Below are positions 15,656-23,966 of a DNA stretch of 28,957 nucleotides, in pieces. Under the pieces are notes generated by a model. That model worked only from the letters and a program-made list of their open reading frames with translations, was not told where the DNA came from and searched no databases. Origin of the DNA: UMGS1387 sp045577475 (GTDB taxonomy: Bacteria > Bacillota > Clostridia > Oscillospirales > CAG-382). The position numbers and the translations under genes are program-made. The DNA lies in the NCBI GenBank assembly GCA_045577475.1, contig JAZNIM010000238.1:1-28957 (forward strand), written 5' to 3'. The first letter of the stretch is position 1; every line of letters starts with the position of its first letter.

Positions 15656-17065
15656 ATGATTTTTGCAAGTCTGCTTTTTCTCTACATATTCTTCCCTTTG
15701 AACCTTATTTTATACTTTACGGCTAAAGACTTAAAGATAAAAAATGCAGTTCTTATTGCTTTTTCGTTGCTGTTTTATGCCTGGGGTGAGCCTGTATGGG
15801 TAATCCTGCTTGTGCTTACTGCGTACATGGATTACCGTCATGCTTTGACTATTGAAAAGCACAGAGGTACTAGAAAAGCAAAAAATGCCCTGCTTTTGTC
15901 AATACTTACGGATGTTGGAATATTCTTCATTTTTAAATATTCGGGTTTCTTTATATCCAACATCAATGCTTTAACAGGACTCTCACTTTATGTGCCTAAA
16001 TTTACCCTTCCAATCGGTATTTCTTTCTATACATTCCAGACGCTGACCTATATAATTGACGTATACAGAGGAAATACAACTGCACAGCCTAAGTTTTCTA
16101 AATACATACTGTATCTGTCGCTCTACTTCCAGCTCGTTGCAGGTCCAATCGTAAGATATACGGATGTAGCAAGGGAAATTGAAAAGCGTAATCTTTCGGT
16201 TCCGCGTTTTTCCACCGGCGTTTACAGATTTGCAGTAGGTCTTGGAAAAAAAGTAATTATTGCAAATGCTGCAGGTACTTTTGTGGATAAATACATGAAT
16301 CCTGACATGACCAATCTGACAACGCTGGGTGCGTGGTTCGGTATAATCATGTACGCAATTCAACTGTACTATGATTTTTCAGGTTACTCGGATATGGCAA
16401 TCGGTCTCGGAAAAATGTTCGGATTTGATTTTCCTGAAAACTTCAATTATCCTTACATTTCAAAATCCGTCAGCGAATTCTGGCGCAGGTGGCATATGAC
16501 ACTCGGTTCTTTCTTCAGAGATTATGTGTATATTCCCCTTGGCGGTAACAGAAAATTTGTATACAGAAATCTTTTCATAGTTTGGTTTTTGACCGGCTTC
16601 TGGCACGGTGCAAGCTGGAATTTTATAATTTGGGGATTATACAACGGCGTATTCATTTGCATTGAACGCATTTTTAAGGATAAGTTTGAAAAGCTTCCTG
16701 CCGCATTAGGTCATATCTATTTGTTGGTTGTTGTCAACATTGGCTTTGTCTTCTTCAAATTTGAAAGCTTATCCGTTGCAGGAAATTATATCAAAGCATT
16801 ATTTGGCGGCACAGGTAAATTCACAAACTTTGACCTTAATACGGAAATAATGAACAATATATTCTGGATAATTCTTGCAATTGTGCTTTGTACACCCGTT
16901 ATGCAATTTCTTGAAAAAATATATAAGAGAATTACATACACCGAAGTTTCTCTTACTGTTGTATCGGAAGTCTTGAGGATTGTGCTTATAGGAGCTTTGA
17001 TTATATTCTCAACCGCTCACCTTGCGGGCAACAGCTTTAACCCCTTTTTATACAATCAATTCTAA
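15656..17065 (+). CDS. MBOAT-family O-acyltransferase (AlgI/DltB-like)
   Basis: 469 residues with about ten or more hydrophobic segments. MBOAT proteins move acyl groups across or at the membrane onto cell-wall or exopolysaccharide acceptors. Diagnostic parts: LPIGISFYTFQTLTYIIDVYRG, LVAGPIVRY, YDFSGYSDMAIGLGKMFGFDFPENFNYPY, SVSEFWRRWHMTLGSFFRDYVYIPLGGN and FLTGFWHGASWNFIIWGLYNG, which holds the catalytic His. The usual partner (an AlgJ/DltD/DHHW-type SGNH protein) is not adjacent; parB follows instead by 39 bp. A GGAG site precedes the ATG. The start is only 25 bp from the divergent spoVAC. Confidence 0.92.
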   Translation: MIFASLLFLYIFFPLNLILYFTAKDLKIKNAVLIAFSLLFYAWGEPVWVILLVLTAYMDYRHALTIEKHRGTRKAKNALLLSILTDVGIFFIFKYSGFFISNINALTGLSLYVPKFTLPIGISFYTFQTLTYIIDVYRGNTTAQPKFSKYILYLSLYFQLVAGPIVRYTDVAREIEKRNLSVPRFSTGVYRFAVGLGKKVIIANAAGTFVDKYMNPDMTNLTTLGAWFGIIMYAIQLYYDFSGYSDMAIGLGKMFGFDFPENFNYPYISKSVSEFWRRWHMTLGSFFRDYVYIPLGGNRKFVYRNLFIVWFLTGFWHGASWNFIIWGLYNGVFICIERIFKDKFEKLPAALGHIYLLVVVNIGFVFFKFESLSVAGNYIKALFGGTGKFTNFDLNTEIMNNIFWIILAIVLCTPVMQFLEKIYKRITYTEVSLTVVSEVLRIVLIGALIIFSTAHLAGNSFNPFLYNQF

Positions 17066-17104
17066 CATGTTTTCAGATTAATTATTTAAGTGAGGAATTT
17101 ATAT

Positions 17105-18064
17105 ATGGTAAAAAATAAAGGACTTGGGAAAGGTCTTGACGCTCTTTTTACAGATTCAGACTATGGCCTTTCAACCGATACTCAAGCAGAGGCTTCTGCA
17201 GTTTCACTCGTAAGAATATCCGATATTGAGCCTGACAAGGAGCAGCCAAGAAAACGCTTCAATGAGGATTCCTTAAAAACTCTGTCTGACAGTATTGAAC
17301 GCCACGGTGTTTTGCAGCCTCTCGTAGTCAGAAAAGTAAAAAGTGATGCATCAGCGGCAGCGTCTAAGCTTCTTGGTGAAAAATACACAATTATTTCGGG
17401 TGAAAGACGTTGGAGAGCAGCAAAAATGGCAGGTCTTACGGAAATACCCGTTGTTGTCAAAGAGCTTACTGACACTGAGGTTGCTGCGGTTATGCTGGTT
17501 GAAAATCTTCAAAGAGAGGATTTAAACCCCGTTGAGCTTGCAGAAGGTCTTAAAAGACTTATTGAAGAATTTGGACTTACGCAAGAGGAAGCAGCAGCAA
17601 TTGTTGGTATATCACGTCCTGCACTTACAAACTCATTAAGACTGCTTTCTCTGCCTGATGAAGTTCTTGACAGTCTTGCAAGCGGAGATATATCTTCAGG
17701 TCATGCAAGAGCGCTTCTTTCAATCGGCGACGCAGATGAAATTCTTTCACTTCTTCAGATTGTTGTATCTAAAGGACTTTCGGTAAGAGAAACAGAAAAG
17801 CTTGTTAAGGACTATATCAAACGTAAGGAAGCTGCTGTCAAGGCAATTCCCGACGACTCTGTTCTCAAGAATGAACGTGACATGAAGATTTACATTTCAA
17901 AGCTTGAAGAAAAGCTTTCGTCAGGTGTGGGAAGAAAAATCTCAATTAGCAGTAATAAAAAGAAACCCGGTGCAGGAAAGCTTGAAATTGAGTACTATAA
18001 CGAAGAAGATTTTGAAGCACTTGTTAAGCTCCTCTGTGGAAACGACATTCTCAATGATAACTGA
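17105..18064 (+). CDS. parB: Chromosome-partitioning protein ParB/Spo0J
   Basis: 319 residues from the ATG at 17105; an upstream GTG overlaps the GAGG site. ParB binds parS, loads CTP, slides on DNA and recruits SMC to origins. Visible parts: the N-terminal KGLGKGLDALF, the ParB/Srx domain with DIEPDKEQPRKRF, and the CTP-binding GERRWRAAKMAG (about 100-112) followed by VMLVENLQREDLNPVE. The helix-turn-helix is LTQEEAAAIVGISRPALTNSLRLLSLP with SGHARALL, and a C-terminal dimerisation region follows. The normal partner parA/soj is absent upstream, where an MBOAT gene lies. The length and motifs fit chromosomal ParB better than nucleoid-occlusion Noc. Confidence 0.95.
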   Translation: MVKNKGLGKGLDALFTDSDYGLSTDTQAEASAVSLVRISDIEPDKEQPRKRFNEDSLKTLSDSIERHGVLQPLVVRKVKSDASAAASKLLGEKYTIISGERRWRAAKMAGLTEIPVVVKELTDTEVAAVMLVENLQREDLNPVELAEGLKRLIEEFGLTQEEAAAIVGISRPALTNSLRLLSLPDEVLDSLASGDISSGHARALLSIGDADEILSLLQIVVSKGLSVRETEKLVKDYIKRKEAAVKAIPDDSVLKNERDMKIYISKLEEKLSSGVGRKISISSNKKKPGAGKLEIEYYNEEDFEALVKLLCGNDILNDN

Positions 18065-18075
18065 GGGTGATAATT

Positions 18076-18756
18076 ATGCTAAACAATATTGAGGCAATAT
18101 ATGCGATAATTTGGGCAGCCGTTATTGGAATTGCTTTTGCTGTAGTGTATACAAACATTTCCCGTACTGCTATAAGCAAGTTTATCAACATTCTGATTGA
18201 TAAAAACGCTGATAGTGAAAATGCTGCTTTAACCCTCTCAAATATGGGATTGAACAGTATATTTTCAATCATTATACAACGAACCGTAAAGAGCAACAAC
18301 GGCTTAAAAAGAGTCATACAAAGCTCTCGGATTACCACTAACGCCCCTACTGATGAAGCAGAGCTTCTACTGTACGGCAACAAAAAACAGTTTAAGTACT
18401 GGCTGAAAAATGATGCCGATACTGATGAACTTAGAAAAAAATACAGCTATAAGCCAATTAGTTTTTTTAAGCTAATTGTAATGCTTGTCTGTGTCATATT
18501 AACAGCGGTAATAATGACAAAGGCAGCAGAATTATTTGACGGATATCTTTCATCAATGAGTCTTTCTCACGAGGAAAACAAGGTTCAAGATGAAGACACA
18601 GAAGATAAAAATGATTTGCTTGATGATGAAATTGTTGACAGTACTGAAAATAAACAGAGTGAAATTGAACAGGATAAGGACAATCAAAAAGATGTTTCCT
18701 CAAATGAATCGTCATCCACGGTAAGACCCTCAATACCCATGGGGCCAACAACATGA
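18076..18756 (+). CDS. Two-TM membrane protein with acidic C-terminal tail, unknown function
   Basis: 226 residues from the ATG at 18076, with GAGGG 8 bases upstream. A first membrane segment lies at about residues 8-26 (IYAIIWAAVIGIAFAVVY) and a second at about 128-150 (FFKLIVMLVCVILTAVIM). The loop between them is basic and helical, so it is probably cytoplasmic. The tail after the second segment is very acidic and Ser/Asn-rich and ends in Pro-rich RPSIPMGPTT, probably outside and disordered. It follows parB by 11 bp and precedes the MORN gene by 15 bp. I do not recognise the family. Confidence 0.7.
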   Translation: MLNNIEAIYAIIWAAVIGIAFAVVYTNISRTAISKFINILIDKNADSENAALTLSNMGLNSIFSIIIQRTVKSNNGLKRVIQSSRITTNAPTDEAELLLYGNKKQFKYWLKNDADTDELRKKYSYKPISFFKLIVMLVCVILTAVIMTKAAELFDGYLSSMSLSHEENKVQDEDTEDKNDLLDDEIVDSTENKQSEIEQDKDNQKDVSSNESSSTVRPSIPMGPTT

Positions 18757-18771
18757 TAAGGAGCGAAAATT

Positions 18772-19620
18772 ATGAATAAGTCAGCTAAGAATAAATCCAA
18801 TCCCCTGTTATTGATTATCGCCGCAACCCTTGCTCTTCTTGTTATAGTCGGTATAATTTTATATGCAAGCGGCTTCAGGTATATATCTGAAGATAACGTT
18901 AAGTTTATGGGCAAGGTCAAGGATGGTGTGCCTTACAGCGGAAGTGTTACATATTCGGACGGAACAAAAGGTAAGCTGATTACCGATTCCAAAACAGGCG
19001 AAGCAAGGATTGAATATAAAACAGGTGACGTTTACAACGGTGACCTTGACGGTGTTGTGCGACACGGCAAGGGGACTATCACTTATGCAAACGGCGCAGT
19101 TTACAACGGTGATTTTGTTAATAATGACAGAGTCGGTTCTGCTGTTATTACCTATGAGTCGGGAAATATATATGAAGGCGAAGTAAAGAACGGTGTTCCC
19201 GATGGTTTTGGAAAATACACTCTCAAAAACGGCTCATGCTACTACGGAGAGTTTACAATGGGGTTAAAGAACGGTATTGGTGCTTATACATCTGATGACG
19301 GTTCCTACTACTACGGAGCGTTTAAAAACGATTTACGTCACGGTTCAGGCGTATACACCGTGCCTCTATCTGACGGTACTACTTATACAGGTGAATGCAT
19401 TCAGTATTTTGCAAGCGGCGACTGCTATGAAGGAGATTTCGTTGAGGATGCAAGAACCGGTAACGGAAAATATACCTGGGCAAGCGGAGAAACCTATGTA
19501 GGTACATTCAAAAACGGCAAGTTTGAGGGTACAGGTACTTATACATTTGCTGACGGCGAAGAATATACCGGTGAATTTGTTGACGGTCACTTCCCCGATG
19601 ATGAGGATTCAGAGGACTAA
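18772..19620 (+). CDS. Membrane-anchored MORN-repeat protein
   Basis: 282 residues. A single hydrophobic segment near residues 12-34 (LLLIIAATLALLVIVGIILYASG) anchors it, leaving the rest outside. From about 50 to 275 there are eight or so MORN repeats of the form YxGxFxxxxxxGxGxYTxxxG, for example VYNGDFVNND, IYEGEVKNG, TYVGTFKNGKFEGTG and EYTGEFVDG. One repeat (TYTGECIQYFASGD) is short, and the end is an acidic tail DDEDSED. MORN repeats form elongated beta hairpin stacks used for protein or lipid contacts; the ligand is unknown. The TAA stop overlaps the next ATG by one base (TAATG). Confidence 0.88.
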   Translation: MNKSAKNKSNPLLLIIAATLALLVIVGIILYASGFRYISEDNVKFMGKVKDGVPYSGSVTYSDGTKGKLITDSKTGEARIEYKTGDVYNGDLDGVVRHGKGTITYANGAVYNGDFVNNDRVGSAVITYESGNIYEGEVKNGVPDGFGKYTLKNGSCYYGEFTMGLKNGIGAYTSDDGSYYYGAFKNDLRHGSGVYTVPLSDGTTYTGECIQYFASGDCYEGDFVEDARTGNGKYTWASGETYVGTFKNGKFEGTGTYTFADGEEYTGEFVDGHFPDDEDSED

Positions 19621-20393
19621 TGAACGAAGATAAGAAAATTCACCCCAAGCAGCAAGCTTTACTTGAAGGGATTATCTCAATCGAGAGTGCAATAAAATCA
19701 GGAAAAAGAGAAATTCTCACTGTTCTTGCCGATAAGGAAAAGTATGAAAAACGTGACAGGAAAGCTGTCAGATTCATTTCAATGCTAAAGAAAAACAGTA
19801 TTGATTTCAAGTTATGTGACCGATCTTATATAGACAGTGTGTGTGAAGGTGAAACTCATGGCGGCTTTGTCGCAGCAGTTACCGATAGAAGCTATCATGA
19901 TTTTGAAGCCTTCCTTGATGAATTGCAAAAAGGCGGATATGCCGTTTTTCTTGACGGAGTTGAGGACCCGTTCAATTTCGGATATTCAATAAGAAATTTG
20001 TTTGCATTTGGATGCAAAGGCTTCATTGTCCCTGAGCGCAATTGGATGAGTGCGGCTAATACCGTTGCTAAAGCTTCCGCAGGCGCAAGCGAACTATGCG
20101 ATATTGCGATAGCACCTTCAGATGAAGAAGCACTGAAAGCTATCAAAGCAAAGGACATTGATATAGTTTGTGCAGGTCTGTCAAAGGAATCTGTCTCGCT
20201 CCGAGAATTTCGGAACAATAAACCTTTTATTCTGTTCATTGGAGGAGAAAAACGAGGTATTTCCAAGTTGTTTTTTGAAAACGCTGACACGGTTTTACAT
20301 ATTCCTTATGTAAATCCTGATGCCTCTTATTCCCTGCCCACAGCTTCATGTGCTGCAATTTTCGGCAGTTATTTTTCACAGTTTAATATTTAA
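19620..20393 (+). CDS. TrmH/SpoU-family RNA 2'-O-methyltransferase
   Basis: 257 residues with a SPOUT (knotted) fold. An N-terminal substrate-binding part (about 1-100) is followed by motif 1, FLDGVEDPFNFGYSIRNLFAFG, where the Asn and Arg are conserved; motif 2, FIGGEKRGIS, with the catalytic Glu; and motif 3, IPYVNPDASYSLPTASCAAIFG. Motif 3 normally reads SLNVSVAAA, so the conserved Asn is Pro here. The protein is related to RlmB/TsnR-type rRNA methyltransferases; the target nucleotide cannot be named. Translation is coupled to the MORN gene and the unit ends in the terminator at 20401. Confidence 0.85.
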   Translation: MNEDKKIHPKQQALLEGIISIESAIKSGKREILTVLADKEKYEKRDRKAVRFISMLKKNSIDFKLCDRSYIDSVCEGETHGGFVAAVTDRSYHDFEAFLDELQKGGYAVFLDGVEDPFNFGYSIRNLFAFGCKGFIVPERNWMSAANTVAKASAGASELCDIAIAPSDEEALKAIKAKDIDIVCAGLSKESVSLREFRNNKPFILFIGGEKRGISKLFFENADTVLHIPYVNPDASYSLPTASCAAIFGSYFSQFNI

Positions 20394-20400
20394 ATGAAAA

Positions 20401-20436
20401 ATCGGCTATGATATTAAATCGTAGCCGATGTTTTTT
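20401..20436. terminator. Rho-independent terminator, probably two-way
   Basis: ATCGGCTATG (20401-20410) and CGTAGCCGAT (20420-20429) form a 10-bp stem with one G-U pair and a 9-base loop, followed by G and six T on plus. On minus the stem is followed by five T, so it can also end the convergent gene that stops at 20435. Confidence 0.85.
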
Positions 20437-21412
20437 ATATGCATCTTTTGCAAGGCTCATACCCTAAAGTTGCCGCTTCAGTTGGTGATATTTCGGTGCA
20501 CTTAGATAAATCCTTCAAGTAGCTGCAACTTTTAACGTGATACTTCTTACCTGATTTGGTAACATAATATGTGGTATTGTCAGAAGTCACCTGTTCTGTT
20601 TCAGGCGTTTCACCTGCGACATCTTCTATTGGTACAGTTAAAACTTCGTCATTTTTAACAGTGGTATCCGATGAGCCAACATTCTCAAAAGTCGAAGCCG
20701 TATCGTTTCCATTCGCATCACTGTCTAAAGGTTCGTTCTTGTACTCATCAGAGCTTTCAGTCACCGTTTCTTCAGCATTTATGTCGGAAGTAGTATCTTC
20801 ATCAATATCAATATCGTCTGTGGATAAAGCGGCGAAGGCATCCTTTGCTAAAATTTGGTTTTCATTTTCAGCAACTGCAGTGGTGTATGATGAACTGATA
20901 TTAGCTTTTTCAAGAGGATTATCGATCTTATCATTGCCGCCAAGAAACAGAAAGCCTGAAATAACAGCTAAAACAGCAACAATTGCCGAAACGGCAACAG
21001 CAGCATGCTTTTTAACTACGGCAAGCAATTTATTATCGGAAATATCCTTATCCAATTCATTCTTCAGGAAAACGGCAAACGTAACTGCATCCAGCTTTTC
21101 ATCATTACTGCAAAAGCGTGTATCCTCTGCATCACAAAGATAAAGAAGAAAAGACAACTGAAAGCATAAAATATCAGATGAAAAATCATCATTGACAAAT
21201 ACAATTTTCAGAACTTCACAGTTACAGGAAAAGCAGTTTTCCTCAGGCTTCGGTGAAATATCAAGTATTTCAAAATAGCTTTTTGAAAGTCTGCCAAAAC
21301 GGTCTTCAATCCTGAAGCCAATACTTTTGAAAGCATTTTTCAGACCGTCAACACTGTATTCACTTATATGATATTTTTTAATAATTTCTTTTACCGATGC
21401 TGTATCAATCAT
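20435..21412 (-). CDS. Membrane protein: degenerate ImmA/IrrE-like domain, one TM, external Cys/His zinc module
   Basis: 325 residues. The first 125 align by eye with ImmA/IrrE metalloproteases: IVFVNDDFSSD (70-80), then FQLSFLLYL (84-92) where active members have FxLAHELGH, then DAVTFAVFL (108-116) for EANxFAxxLL. The two His and the Glu of HExxH are replaced by Phe88, Leu92 and Leu89, so it should be catalytically dead. A membrane segment follows at about 136-158, then a long acidic Ser/Thr linker. The last 43 residues hold KKYHxxxC (His292, Cys296) and PCKRC (Cys321, Cys324), like the small Ada-type zinc module seen on other Clostridial surface proteins. The gene starts 4 bp after the XRE regulator stop, so the pair is coupled. 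Function unknown. Confidence 0.65.
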   Translation of the reverse strand: MIDTASVKEIIKKYHISEYSVDGLKNAFKSIGFRIEDRFGRLSKSYFEILDISPKPEENCFSCNCEVLKIVFVNDDFSSDILCFQLSFLLYLCDAEDTRFCSNDEKLDAVTFAVFLKNELDKDISDNKLLAVVKKHAAVAVSAIVAVLAVISGFLFLGGNDKIDNPLEKANISSSYTTAVAENENQILAKDAFAALSTDDIDIDEDTTSDINAEETVTESSDEYKNEPLDSDANGNDTASTFENVGSSDTTVKNDEVLTVPIEDVAGETPETEQVTSDNTTYYVTKSGKKYHVKSCSYLKDLSKCTEISPTEAATLGYEPCKRCI

Positions 21413-21416
21413 GATG

Positions 21417-21791
21417 TCATCCTTGATTTTGTGAGTTTTGCTTCATTTCAAGTGCGGCGTTTACAATGGTCATGAGCGGAACATTCTTGCATCTGAGTGT
21501 TTCCACATTGCAAACAGTTTTAACAGTATGCTTTCCGATTTCGTCAAGCTCAGAAAATGCATTTAAAAGCTCCGCCTTTTCTTTATCCATAAATACGCCG
21601 CTGTTAACAGAAAGCTTTATGTCAAGGGCGTTACATATTTTTATGACCGTTTCAAACGCAGTGCCCGATATTCCCTTTCGCATTGCGCTGATTATGGTAG
21701 ATTGCGGAACAGATATTTCGGCGGCAAAACGTCTGACACTTTTGTACTGACGTTTTATTTCGGATTTTATAAGTAAAGTAAGTTCATCCAT
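21417..21791 (-). CDS. XRE-family transcriptional regulator
   Basis: 124 residues from the ATG at 21791, which has GGGGTGA upstream. The helix-turn-helix spans about residues 14-60: YKSVRRFAAEISVPQSTIISAMRKG, then FETVIKICNALDI, the common Firmicute XRE form. A helical C-terminal part (EKAELLNAFSELDEIGKHTVKTV) is probably for dimerisation. Its own strong promoter is at 21809-21837. The next gene begins 4 bp after the stop, recalling ImmR-ImmA and other XRE/protease pairs in which a protease-like partner controls the repressor; here the partner is membrane-bound and seemingly inactive as an enzyme. Confidence 0.85.
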   Translation of the reverse strand: MDELTLLIKSEIKRQYKSVRRFAAEISVPQSTIISAMRKGISGTAFETVIKICNALDIKLSVNSGVFMDKEKAELLNAFSELDEIGKHTVKTVCNVETLRCKNVPLMTIVNAALEMKQNSQNQG

Positions 21792-21808
21792 GGTTTCACC
21801 CCGAAAAC

Positions 21809-21837
21809 ATTTTATCACATTTTGTCGAATAAGTCAA
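21809..21837 (-). promoter_or_regulatory. Promoter of the XRE/pseudo-ImmA unit
   Basis: Reading minus: TTGACT (21837-21832), a 17-bp spacer and TAAAAT (21814-21809), with TGA before the -10 forming an extended element. AAAATGT is repeated twice 11 bp apart across the -10 region (minus-strand reading), a possible site for autoregulation by the XRE protein. Confidence 0.7.
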
Positions 21838-21864
21838 TTGAAATTAAAGGCAAATGAAGTAAAG

Positions 21865-23949
21865 TCATTTAAAAATGAATTTTAACTCCCCGCCCTTTGA
21901 GATATGTTTGGTTGTAAGAGTAAAAATTTCAACGGGCTCATTATTGAATGAAATATTGTCGACTAAATATTTTCTGCCGTCGAAGTTTTCCGCAGTAATC
22001 GTTAAATCTTTGCCGTTTGACATGTGGATAACAGTCTTTTTAAAGCATGGTGTTCCCAGCAAAAATTCGCCCTTTCCTGTTGCAGGAAACAATCCAAGGG
22101 CATTCCACATATAGCAGGATGAAAGTCCGCCCGAATCATTATTTCCGGGAACACCTCCTCTGCCGAGAGTAAACGAACGATGCACACATTCATGAATGAT
22201 TTCACATAGCTTATCATGATTACCTGCATAAATGTAGGAATAAGGTGTTTCCATATCGCATTCATTGTTAAATCCCTGGAATCTGTGAAAATTATTGCTT
22301 GAAATTTCCTTATCAGCACCAACATATTTTGGCTGAATAACGCTTTCCTTTCCAAAACCGAAAAAGCTGTCAAGCATCTTTTCAAATTTATCCTTTCCGC
22401 CAGCCCACTTAATTCTGTCTTCCATATTTGCATGTATTCTGAAGGAATAGGTATACCTATCCCCTTCATAAAACTCCGAGTTTTCGGACAGCAAGCCTTC
22501 GGCACCGTAAGCGTTTTCAAGGTTTTGGTATAACCTTAGAAGTTTCGCTTTCAGTTGTGATGATTTAGTTATTTTTGAAACATTATAGCATGCATCTGCA
22601 ACGTCAAGAATATGCGTATATCTGTCAAATACGCCGCTATCAAGAAATGTTTTATAATCATCACGCTGAAGCTCACGTTCAATACATTCTTCTATTACTG
22701 TTTCTGTGATACCTTCAACGCCTGCGTAATAAGCATCGCAAAGTGCAAATATTCCAAGCATCTTCGCTTGCATTTCACAAGGAAATATGTTGGTTAATCC
22801 GATGCTGCAGGGGATTTTTCCAAGAGCTCTGCTAATATTTATTATTCCTCTGACAATCTTTTGCGACATATCGGGATAAAGCATAAAAATCAGTGGAAGC
22901 TGCGTTTTGTATATATCCCAGAAAGTAGAAATATCACCAACCACATCACCTCTAATGCCGAGAATACATTCTCCAAGCATATCAGTAGGCTTAACTATAG
23001 AATGATAGAAATTTGAATAGAATTTTTTACGTTCATCATCGTCCGCTTCAATTTCAATTGCTGAAAGATGTTTGTTCCAGATATTGTACGCATCTTGGGA
23101 TAATTCTTCAAAGCTAAGTTTTATATCATCAACATTGTTTTCCGCTTCTTGTGCGCTTACTGTTGAATAAGAAACATAAACCTTTGCAGAGTTTCCTAAA
23201 AAATCAAAAACTCCCCCGAATTTATTTATACCTTTTTCTATAGAAATTGAATTATCAGTTATAACCGTATTATTTTCATAAAGATTAACGGTAACATTTT
23301 GTGCAGCAACCTTTACGCAAAAATACAATTGTATTCCCGAAAGAATACCGCTGAATAAAACTTTGTCGTTTCCTTTTCGAATAACCGTACAATCAGTAGG
23401 AAAAGAATAATAACTGTTACCAAACAGCTTATGCAGTCCGTCATTGGAAAAGTCAACAGCAATTCTGCCGCATTCATTCTTAAATGAATAATAGTGTACA
23501 GCGGTATTATGGTTAACTGTGAGTTTACAGTCAACATTATTAAAAGTAACCTCATATTTACCGGGGACTGCTCGTTCGTTTTCAAAATCACGGAATATTT
23601 CAATTTCGTCAATACTTCCGTAAAACGGAGTAACAACGGCATAATTATAATAGTACTTAATTCCACCGGTTCCCGAATGATGCAGGTGTGAAAAGCCGCG
23701 AATAGTCATTTTTTTGCCAAGCTTTCTTATACCTCCGCAGCTGTTTGGATAATGTGTTCCGTAGCCTGAAGGATAGCCGCCGCTGTAAGCACCAACCGAC
23801 ATTTTTCCGAAAGGCAGTGTTGCATGAGGAACAGTATTTCCGCACAAGGCTTTAATATAGTACCACTTTGAACCAATTCCGTCATCGGCAAAGTGATCAA
23901 CCTCGCCATTTCCATAGAAAACATCGACGTATTTGCAATAATCTTTCAT
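21865..23949 (-). CDS. GH92 family exo-alpha-mannosidase
   Basis: 694 residues, full GH92 length (about 700-750). GH92 enzymes are calcium-dependent, inverting alpha-mannosidases that trim N-glycans and yeast mannan. The N-terminal beta-sandwich opens with YVDVFYGNG and GNTVPHATLPFGKMSVGAYS, followed by MTIRGFSHLHHSGTGG. The alpha/alpha-barrel carries GDISTFWDIYKTQLPL, and the acid-bearing NNECDMETPYSY replaces the usual GNEPxHHIPYLY. The signature GGVPGNNDSGGLSSCYMWNALGLFPA holds the catalytic Asp residues. There is no signal peptide, so it acts inside the cell on imported mannosides. An AGGAGA site precedes the ATG. The amidohydrolase ends 17 bp upstream. Confidence 0.93.
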   Translation of the reverse strand: MKDYCKYVDVFYGNGEVDHFADDGIGSKWYYIKALCGNTVPHATLPFGKMSVGAYSGGYPSGYGTHYPNSCGGIRKLGKKMTIRGFSHLHHSGTGGIKYYYNYAVVTPFYGSIDEIEIFRDFENERAVPGKYEVTFNNVDCKLTVNHNTAVHYYSFKNECGRIAVDFSNDGLHKLFGNSYYSFPTDCTVIRKGNDKVLFSGILSGIQLYFCVKVAAQNVTVNLYENNTVITDNSISIEKGINKFGGVFDFLGNSAKVYVSYSTVSAQEAENNVDDIKLSFEELSQDAYNIWNKHLSAIEIEADDDERKKFYSNFYHSIVKPTDMLGECILGIRGDVVGDISTFWDIYKTQLPLIFMLYPDMSQKIVRGIINISRALGKIPCSIGLTNIFPCEMQAKMLGIFALCDAYYAGVEGITETVIEECIERELQRDDYKTFLDSGVFDRYTHILDVADACYNVSKITKSSQLKAKLLRLYQNLENAYGAEGLLSENSEFYEGDRYTYSFRIHANMEDRIKWAGGKDKFEKMLDSFFGFGKESVIQPKYVGADKEISSNNFHRFQGFNNECDMETPYSYIYAGNHDKLCEIIHECVHRSFTLGRGGVPGNNDSGGLSSCYMWNALGLFPATGKGEFLLGTPCFKKTVIHMSNGKDLTITAENFDGRKYLVDNISFNNEPVEIFTLTTKHISKGGELKFIFK

Positions 23950-23966
23950 TGTAATCTCCTATATTA

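Noticed and set aside
20435..21791. Toxin-antitoxin pair
   Set aside because: The second protein is a 325-residue membrane protein with an external domain, not a small toxin, and no toxin fold is recognised.
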